The position numbers and the translations under genes are program-made. Shown piece by piece: positions 32,724 to 40,206 of a stretch of DNA of 40,206 bases. The stretch spans positions 1 through 40,206 of the forward strand of contig NZ_ALWB01000017.1 in assembly GCF_000332215.1 (NCBI RefSeq), read 5' to 3'. This DNA comes from Pseudanabaena biceps PCC 7429. GTDB taxonomy: Bacteria > Cyanobacteriota > Cyanobacteriia > Pseudanabaenales > Pseudanabaenaceae. Numbering within the stretch: position 1 is the first letter of the stretch; each line of letters opens with the position of its first letter. The notes under the pieces are model-generated. The model was given only the letters and a program-made list of their open reading frames with translations, made no database searches and had not been told where the DNA came from.

Positions 32724-33464
32724 CTATTTCAGGCTATCTGCTAGCCAATAGACTAGGGGGGCGATCGCTAAAGCAGGTAGAAAAGAGGCAACCCTCACTT
32801 TAGCTAGTTCTAAAAGATTTAGCCCCAAGCCTAACAACATTAATCCGCCCACTCCCGTAATAATTAACACTGACGGAGCATTAGCGGGATCAGGCAGACT
32901 TTGAGCTAAATTCCCCGCAAGCAGAGACATAAAACCTTGATATATCGCAACGGGCAAAGTGGAAAAACCCACCCCCACACCGTAGGTACTCGCAAACACA
33001 ATGGAAATAAATCCATCTAGAGCCGACTTGAGCACTAGAAGATTATCGTCACCCCTAAGCCCATTATTGAGACTGCCAATAATTGCCATTGGTCCAATAC
33101 AAAACAATAGACTAGCCGCCACAAACCCTTCGGTAAATTTACCCTTGCCCTTAAATTTCGCTTTCAACCAGTCACCGATCGCTTCTAATCGCTTTTCAAT
33201 TTGTCCTAGCTCGCCAATCGTGCCACCAAGAATTAACGAAATCAGCGAAAGGATGACACCATCCAAAACACCAGCTTTAATCTTCAGCAAACTATTTGCC
33301 ATATTAAAGCTTACAAATATCGTAATTAGCCCGATCGCCTGCTTAAGGATAGGTAAAATTTGGGAGAGGAACCGACCGCGTAGGATTAATCCTAAACCCG
33401 TACCAATAGCGATCGCCAAGACATTGATCCAAGTTCCACTGGTTTTTGTCCAAAAATCTAGCAT
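32724..33464 (-). CDS. DUF554 family membrane protein
   Basis: A 246-aa integral membrane protein with about seven hydrophobic segments spread over its length. It matches the DUF554 (YdfK/YqgA-like) pattern: TWINVLAIAIGTGLGLILRG at the N-terminus, IGLITIFVSFNMA, ASLLFCIGPMAIIGSLNNGLRGD in the middle and GVGGLMLLGLGLNLLE near the end. Function is unknown; a transport role is often presumed. It is alone, with a type B repeat just after the stop and a type A repeat about 36 bases upstream of the start. Confidence 0.88.
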   Translation of the reverse strand: MLDFWTKTSGTWINVLAIAIGTGLGLILRGRFLSQILPILKQAIGLITIFVSFNMANSLLKIKAGVLDGVILSLISLILGGTIGELGQIEKRLEAIGDWLKAKFKGKGKFTEGFVAASLLFCIGPMAIIGSLNNGLRGDDNLLVLKSALDGFISIVFASTYGVGVGFSTLPVAIYQGFMSLLAGNLAQSLPDPANAPSVLIITGVGGLMLLGLGLNLLELAKVRVASFLPALAIAPLVYWLADSLK

Positions 33465-33499
33465 TTAGTTATAATTAATCTGCAATGAACACGAATGAA

Positions 33500-33594
33500 T
33501 AAGTAGCTTGACATAATTAAATATAAAACCCTAAAACCTGCGGCGCGTGCGCCGCAGGTTTTAGATCGGGATTTTAATTATGCTGAGGTACTTA
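33500..33594. repeat. Type A element, complete copy
   Basis: Ends TAAGTAGCTTGACATAATTAAA and TTTAATTATGCTGAGGTACTTA are inverted. Core stem 33531-33546 / 33549-33564, 16 bp perfect with a 2-base centre. Confidence 0.85.
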
Positions 33595-33598
33595 GATT

Positions 33599-33648
33599 CT
33601 TTCATGTGAGCCTTTCATGTGAGCGAATTTCACTAGCGAATTTCACTA
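33599..33648. repeat. Two different 13-bp tandem duplications in series
   Basis: CTTTCATGTGAGC at 33599 and 33612, then GCGAATTTCACTA at 33623 and 33636, sharing two bases. Both are exact, suggesting recent slippage. Confidence 0.8.
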
Positions 33649-33721
33649 TTGAAATAAGGAATTTATATCCTATAACCATCTCTCATCCTTCGAGTACAAA
33701 TGATTTTTTCATCTATTCTTT

Positions 33722-33787
33722 TAGTAGTGCTAAAAAGGATGGGCGACGCTCCGCGTCGCCCATCCTTTTTAGCACTACTATTTTTTT
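33722..33787 (+). repeat. 28-bp perfect hairpin followed by seven T
   Basis: Arms 33722-33749 and 33753-33780, loop TCC, then TTTTTTT. It has the form of a strong + strand terminator, but no + strand gene lies upstream, so it would shield chlN from read-through or end an unannotated transcript such as the candidate RNA from 32287. Confidence 0.75.
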
Positions 33788-33913
33788 CATTAATCTGTAT
33801 TTTATCCATTCGATGGATCTATAAACGAGCATATATACTTACGATCCCCATAAAACATTTGTAGATCCTTATACTCCTGTAAACCTTTGCAACTTTTTGA
33901 CCAGTCTCTTGGT

Positions 33914-33931
33914 TTTACTAAATATAGTAAA
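33914..33931. promoter_or_regulatory. Candidate operator dyad upstream of chlN
   Basis: TTTACTA-AATA-TAGTAAA, 130 bases before the chlN start. A short AT-rich symmetric site of this kind suits a dimeric regulator; which one is not known. Confidence 0.4.
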
Positions 33932-34012
33932 GAGGATTAATTTATTGATTACCTTTAAATCACTGGCTTTTGCCATAAGACAGGGACTAACCCTTTAAGA
34001 ATGAAGGCTTAG

Positions 34013-35341
<1,329 letters not shown>

Positions 35342-35469
35342 TGATTAATTTTTGGTTATTCTTTAGTTTTGTAACTAGATCTAAAGAACTAAAAATTCAG
35401 ACTCCCCAAAAACAATTCATAAACTAACAACTACTCGCTAACAGCCAACTACCCAATAAAAAACAATCT

Positions 35470-37158
35470 ATGGAATTAACCCTCTGGACTTATGAAGGTC
35501 CTCCCCATGTGGGAGCAATGCGAATTGCAACTAGTATGGAAGGCGTGCATTATGTACTTCATGCACCTCAGGGCGATACTTACGCCGATCTCCTATTTAC
35601 GATGATCGAACGGCGCGATCGCCGTCCACCTGTTACTTATACAACTTTTCAAGCTCGCGATCTCGGCGGAGATACTGCGGAAATGGTAAAAACATCCGTC
35701 CGCGATGCCTACGAGAGATTTAAACCTCAAGTCATGTTAGTTGGGGAAAGCTGCACAGCGGAATTAATTCAGGATCAACCAGGCTCCCTAGCCAAAGGGA
35801 TGAGTTTGCCAATCCCGATCGTGAGTTTAGAATTGCCCGCCTATTCTAAAAAAGAAAATTGGGGAGCTAGCGAAACCCTCTATCATTTAGTACGGACTTT
35901 GCTCTTGCCCTTTGTGCTACCACCCAATACCCAAAGACCTAAACGCGATCCCCATGTTCGTCCTAAAGCGAATATCATTGGTCCTACGGCTCTGGGCTTC
36001 CGATGTCGCGATGATATTCGTGAAGTAGTTAAGTTACTGGCCGAAATCGGCGTTGATGTGAATGTAATTGCCCCAATGGGAGCAACGCCCGATGACTTGA
36101 TGCGCATCCCCGATGCGGATTTTAATATTTGCCTCTATCCTGAAATTGCTCTCACCACCTGCACTTGGCTGACGCGCAGTTTTGCCCAACCTGTTATCAA
36201 GACCGTACCAATCGGTGTGGGTGCAACCCGTGATTTTATTGCCGAAATTGGAAGGGTGATGGATATTGATGTGAGTGAAGCGTTGCAGCGATCGCAGTCT
36301 GATACGTTGGGGAATTGGGATGCCTCGCGTATTTCATCGCCAGCCAATCCTCAGGCCTCCCGTTTACCTTGGTATTCGCGATCAGTTGACTCCACCTATC
36401 TGACTGGCAAGAGAGTTTTTATCTTTGGTGATGCGACTCACGCCCTTGCTGCCGCGCGAATCGCCACTGAAGAACTAGGATTTACCCTCGTCGGTATTGG
36501 AACCTATAGCCGTGAATTTGCGCGGGAAGTGCGAGAAGTAGCGAAGAAACACGGACTGGAAGCCGTCATTAGCGATGATTATCTTGCCGTAGAAGCCAAG
36601 GTTACCGAAGCCGCTCCAGAACTAGTACTTGGTACTCAGATGGAACGACATATTGCCAAGCGATTGGGTATTCCCTGCGCGGTAATTTCTGCGCCCATCC
36701 ATGTTCAGGATGTGCCCGCTCGTTATTCACCTCAAATGGGCTGGGAAGGCGCAAATGTAATTTTTGATAGCTGGGTACATCCTTTGATGATGGGGCTAGA
36801 GGAGCATTTGATTGGTATGTTCCGCGAAGACTTCGAGTTTGCCGAGGGACATATGAGCCATCTGCACGCTGCACCATCACAAGAGATTCGTCGCGATTTA
36901 CCTCACGAAATGGGAGTTAGCGAACAGGCGATCGCCTCCGCAGGGGGCTCCAATCAAGCCGTTCTCACTCCCATACAAGTAGCTCAAGATTTGTCAGGAA
37001 TTACTTGGAGTGCCGATGGTGAAGCTGAGTTAAAGAAGATCCCCTTCTTCGTACGCGGCAAAATCAAACGCAATACTGAGAAGTTTGCCAGCGATCGCGG
37101 CATCACTTCGATTACCGTAGAAACTCTCTACGAGGCAAAAGCGGCGATCGGCAAGTAA
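35470..37158 (+). CDS. chlB: Light-independent protochlorophyllide reductase subunit B (BchB-like type)
   Basis: Partner of ChlN in the NB component, 562 aa. It supplies Asp36 ([10 protein letters not shown]), the known fourth ligand of the NB cluster in this enzyme. Further blocks are [75 protein letters not shown] and, near the C-terminus, [20 protein letters not shown]. The sequence again follows the BchB/marine picocyanobacterial type ([20 protein letters not shown]) and not the usual cyanobacterial ChlB ([20 protein letters not shown]). The gap after chlN is 128 bases without a clear terminator, so one transcript is likely. No strong ribosome site is seen. Confidence 0.96.
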   Translation: MELTLWTYEGPPHVGAMRIATSMEGVHYVLHAPQGDTYADLLFTMIERRDRRPPVTYTTFQARDLGGDTAEMVKTSVRDAYERFKPQVMLVGESCTAELIQDQPGSLAKGMSLPIPIVSLELPAYSKKENWGASETLYHLVRTLLLPFVLPPNTQRPKRDPHVRPKANIIGPTALGFRCRDDIREVVKLLAEIGVDVNVIAPMGATPDDLMRIPDADFNICLYPEIALTTCTWLTRSFAQPVIKTVPIGVGATRDFIAEIGRVMDIDVSEALQRSQSDTLGNWDASRISSPANPQASRLPWYSRSVDSTYLTGKRVFIFGDATHALAAARIATEELGFTLVGIGTYSREFAREVREVAKKHGLEAVISDDYLAVEAKVTEAAPELVLGTQMERHIAKRLGIPCAVISAPIHVQDVPARYSPQMGWEGANVIFDSWVHPLMMGLEEHLIGMFREDFEFAEGHMSHLHAAPSQEIRRDLPHEMGVSEQAIASAGGSNQAVLTPIQVAQDLSGITWSADGEAELKKIPFFVRGKIKRNTEKFASDRGITSITVETLYEAKAAIGK

Positions 37159-37210
37159 TGGATTTGGGCGCTTTGCGCCCAAGAGAAATTTACCAATACA
37201 GTTGTTTTAT

Positions 37211-38124
<914 letters not shown>

Positions 38125-38131
38125 GCATCAC

Positions 38132-38164
38132 AACAAGCCCTCGCTAAGCGAGGGCTTGTTTTTT
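38132..38164. terminator. Bidirectional terminator between chlL and the GNAT gene
   Basis: 13-bp perfect stem 38132-38144 / 38148-38160, loop TAA. The 3' T-run on the + strand reaches 38164. The two flanking genes converge on it. Confidence 0.9.
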
Positions 38165-38732
38165 AGAATATCGGCGATCGCGTAATTGCATACATCTTGA
38201 CATCCCAAGACTGGGCTTTAGTAAAAACATAATTATGCAAAATCCCTTCAAACTGCATTCCTGACTTCTCTAAAACCCTAGCCGAACCAATATTCTCTAG
38301 GGCACAAAAGGCTTGAATTCTGAGTAATTGCATCACATGAAAACCAAAAGCGATCGCTGCCCTCACTGCTTCTGACATCAAGCCCTGTCCCCAATAATCC
38401 CTTGCTAGAGCATATCCAATTTCCGCGCGTCGATGCATTGGTGTGGTGTATAACCCGCAAGTTCCAATTAGTCTATTACTCTTCCTATCGACAATTCCCC
38501 AGTCTATTCCTTGTCCAGAACGATATAATTCCAAGGCAATATCGTTTAAATACCGATAGGTATCATCCAACGAATGATGCGTATCCCATAGAGTATAGGC
38601 AGAAACCAATGGATCGCTTGCATAGGCAAAAATATCTTCGGCATCACTGAGTAGTAGTTTGCGAAGAATAAGCCTTGGTGTTTGCAAAGTGAGAAATTGA
38701 TCTGTTAGTTCTTGCATATTAGGGATATTCAT
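38163..38732 (-). CDS. GNAT acetyltransferase (RimJ/RimL-like)
   Basis: A 189-aa acetyl-CoA-dependent N-acetyltransferase. It begins with the usual TPRLILRKLLLSDAEDIFAY and has GTCGLYTTPMHRRAEIGYAL, the acetyl-CoA loop RDYWGQGLMSEAVRAAIAFGF (Q/RxxGxG/A form) and ENIGSARVLEKSGMQFEGIL. It could act on a ribosomal protein or on a small molecule; the substrate cannot be read. I start at ATG 38732 (MNIPNMQELTD). The frame is open further upstream, but that part lies in a type B repeat and gives a junk sequence. Convergent with chlL; not clearly tied to tetrapyrrole synthesis. Confidence 0.88.
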   Translation of the reverse strand: MNIPNMQELTDQFLTLQTPRLILRKLLLSDAEDIFAYASDPLVSAYTLWDTHHSLDDTYRYLNDIALELYRSGQGIDWGIVDRKSNRLIGTCGLYTTPMHRRAEIGYALARDYWGQGLMSEAVRAAIAFGFHVMQLLRIQAFCALENIGSARVLEKSGMQFEGILHNYVFTKAQSWDVKMYAITRSPIF

Positions 38733-38745
38733 AAAACCATGAATT

Positions 38746-38850
38746 ATAGCTGTCGTCAAATGTATCAGGACATAAAGCCCAAGAGAGGGTTGCCGCGCTC
38801 CGCGCGGCAACCCTCTCTTGGGCTTTGATTTTGTCCTAACAAGAGCTACA
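38746..38850. repeat. Type B element with terminal inverted repeats
   Basis: Left end ATAGCTGTCGTCAAATGTATC, right end TTGTCCTAACAAGAGCTAC. Core stem 38774-38798 / 38802-38826, 25 bp perfect, loop TCC. It begins 13 bases upstream of the GNAT start codon, in its leader. Confidence 0.8.
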
Positions 38851-38864
38851 ACAAAGTAGAGACT

Positions 38865-38905
38865 GCTAGACGAGTGGCGGCGCTAAGCGCCGCCACTCGT
38901 CTAGC
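38865..38905. repeat. 19-bp perfect hairpin
   Basis: Arms 38865-38883 and 38887-38905, loop TAA. The apex GTGGCGGCGC is the same as at 11047-11103 and similar to several other hairpins of the window. Confidence 0.8.
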
Positions 38906-38938
38906 AATCCAAATTACGCCACAATTTACTACACAATG

Positions 38939-38977
38939 CTTTACATTTCACCTAGGTATCCCAGAGTGAATGTAAAG
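38939..38977. promoter_or_regulatory. Inverted repeat upstream of hemF
   Basis: CTTTACATTTCAC and GTGAATGTAAAG, separated by 14 bases, about 130 bases before the hemF start. One base differs in arm length. It could be an operator or a leader hairpin. Confidence 0.45.
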
Positions 38978-39109
38978 TATTTAACAGTGATATATCAATC
39001 CTTAATCTGTTTATTGGGGCTTGACTTTTTGGTTAGGGCTCCCAGTAGAAAAATTTTATAAAAATCCTCAGTCGCATATTCACATATTAGTAAGTAGTAA
39101 GAAACGATT

Positions 39110-40132
39110 ATGACTATCGCCCCTATCGCCCCTAGTAGGGTTTTACCTAAGGTTCCCGTTGATTCTAAAATCCGAGTAAAACAGTTCATGCAGAGTCTGC
39201 AAGATAGCATTTGCCAAGGCTTAGAAGAACTCGATGGTAAAGCTAAGTTTCAACAGGATCAGTGGGAACGAGCTGAGGGTGGCGGTGGGCGATCGCGGGT
39301 AATTACCGACGGCGACTATTTTGATAAAGGTGGCGTTAACTTTTCTGAAGTCTATGGCTCTCAGTTACCTCCAGCTATTTTGCGCCATCATCCCGAAGTA
39401 GCAGGTGAGACTTTTTATGCAACGGGTACTTCGATGGTATTGCACCCTAAGAATCCCTACGCTCCTACCGTACATCTTAACTACCGCTATTTTGAAGCAG
39501 GTCCAATCTGGTGGTTTGGTGGTGGGCTCGACCTCACTCCCTACTATGGCTTTGGCGAAGATGCCAAACATTTGCATAGCACGCTTAAAGATGCTTGCGA
39601 TCGCCACAATCCCCATTACTATCCCGTATTTAAGCAATGGTGTGATGATTACTTTTTCCTCAAGCATCGCGGCGAAACCCGTGGCGTAGGTGGCATCTTC
39701 TTTGACTATCAAAATGGAGAAGATGGGCTTTACAAAAACAGTAGCGACTCTACAACCGCTCAAGTTATGAGTGACGAGATCGGTGATGTGCCTCGCACTT
39801 GGGAAGAGATTTTTTCCTTTGTGAATAGCTGCGGCAATGCATTTCTCCCTGCCTACACCCCGATCGCTAATCGTCGTCGCCATATGGAATTTGGCGATCG
39901 CGAAAAGCAATGGCAGCTATACCGTCGTGGACGCTATGTAGAATTTAACCTCGTTTACGATCGCGGCACGATCTTCGGTCTGCAAACCAATGGTCGGACT
40001 GAATCGATCCTGATGTCACTACCACCGCTCGTACGTTGGGATTACGACTACCATCCCGAACCCAACACTCCCGAAGCTGAGCTGCATGAAACATTCTTGA
40101 AACCGCAAGACTGGATTAACTGGCAAGCCTAG
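39110..40132 (+). CDS. hemF: Oxygen-dependent coproporphyrinogen III oxidase
   Basis: Converts coproporphyrinogen III to protoporphyrinogen IX with O2, on the shared heme/chlorophyll pathway; 340 aa, soluble dimer. Typical blocks are [70 protein letters not shown], and [20 protein letters not shown] near the C-terminus. It sits close to chlNBL, an oxygen-sensitive system, so an O2-requiring step and a dark/low-oxygen step of the same pathway are neighbours but in separate transcription units. A type A repeat begins on the base after the TAG stop. Confidence 0.97.
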   Translation: MTIAPIAPSRVLPKVPVDSKIRVKQFMQSLQDSICQGLEELDGKAKFQQDQWERAEGGGGRSRVITDGDYFDKGGVNFSEVYGSQLPPAILRHHPEVAGETFYATGTSMVLHPKNPYAPTVHLNYRYFEAGPIWWFGGGLDLTPYYGFGEDAKHLHSTLKDACDRHNPHYYPVFKQWCDDYFFLKHRGETRGVGGIFFDYQNGEDGLYKNSSDSTTAQVMSDEIGDVPRTWEEIFSFVNSCGNAFLPAYTPIANRRRHMEFGDREKQWQLYRRGRYVEFNLVYDRGTIFGLQTNGRTESILMSLPPLVRWDYDYHPEPNTPEAELHETFLKPQDWINWQA

Positions 40133-40206
40133 TAAGTAGCTAGGTGCAATTAAATATAAAACCCAAAAACCTGTGGCGCACGCTGCGCATGCGCCACAGG
40201 TTTTTG
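40133..40206. repeat. Type A element, cut by the window edge, abutting the hemF stop
   Basis: TAAGTAGCTAGGTGCAATTAAATATAAAACC begins right after the stop codon. Core stem 40164-40180 / 40190-40206 (17 bp). The right terminus lies outside the window. Confidence 0.8.

Larger units (their letters stand above)
38733..39109. other. Spacer between the GNAT gene and hemF
   Basis: Contains a type B element (38746-38850), a 19-bp hairpin (38865-38905) and an inverted repeat in the hemF upstream region (38939-38977). No gene is seen. Confidence 0.6.

Noticed and set aside
33606-33824. 72-aa + strand ORF
   Set aside because: Spans tandem duplications and the 28-bp hairpin; no ribosome site or family pattern.
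38733-38810. N-terminal extension of the GNAT ORF
   Set aside because: The added 26 residues are encoded by a type B repeat; the ATG at 38732 gives a normal family start.

Overview
The window looks like the chromosome of a filamentous or unicellular cyanobacterium, with a Pseudanabaena-like lineage as my best guess. The octamer GCGATCGC (HIP1) and its core GCGATCG occur dozens of times in genes of every class. The gene set is photosynthetic: PsbP-like lipoprotein, light-independent protochlorophyllide reductase chlN-chlB-chlL, hemF, a stand-alone ATP synthase gamma gene with the cyanobacterial insertion, and a PATAN-type response regulator. The genus is inference; the phylum is well supported.

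Layout. 1-6.0 kb: aspS (-), an orphan ABC-2-type ATPase (+) and a large CHASE2-GGDEF-EAL protein (-). 6-9.6 kb: repeat-rich spacers, a tiny secreted ORF and a TldE/PmbA-like gene (-). 9.6-16 kb: a PATAN-REC response regulator (+), Mrp/ApbC (-), a STAS protein (+), a REC-SpoIIE phosphatase (-), a PsbP-like lipoprotein (-) and thiG (-). 16-19.1 kb: atpC (gamma subunit, +), a ubiX/LapA-like pair (-) and hisI (+). 19.5-20.3 kb: two small hypothetical genes (-). 20.7-28 kb: an accessory-looking run on the + strand made of an HTH-STAND NTPase, a Ser/Thr kinase-CHASE2 protein, a DUF928-type secreted protein, a secreted TPR protein and a CHAT protease-like ORF. 28.2-31.9 kb: ftsY, a GAF-SpoIIE phosphatase and a small membrane protein. 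32.1-33.5 kb: an initiator tRNA (-), a promoter-preceded candidate non-coding RNA (+) and a DUF554 membrane protein (-). 34-40.1 kb: chlN-chlB-chlL (+), a GNAT acetyltransferase (-) and hemF (+).

Three things stand out. First, the TPR and CHAT ORFs are two halves of one reading frame separated by a single-base shift exactly at a run of nine A. The CHAT half has no start codon of its own before the middle of a TPR, so it is either translated through slippage/frameshifting or is a freshly broken gene. Together with the STAND, kinase-CHASE2 and DUF928 genes it forms a plausible envelope-sensing, protease-output system. Second, the three dark-operative protochlorophyllide reductase subunits match the purple-bacterial/marine-picocyanobacterial type in sequence and in N-B-L order, not the usual cyanobacterial type, which implies operon transfer. 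Third, nearly every intergenic space carries long, near-perfect hairpins belonging to several families with conserved outer ends (including three 101-bp copies of one family). Their palindromic cores differ between copies while both arms stay complementary, and several of them start at or contain the stop codon of the adjacent gene.

No rRNA, CRISPR array, transposase gene or phage module was found. All functional calls are from reading the sequence and remembered family motifs; no search was run.
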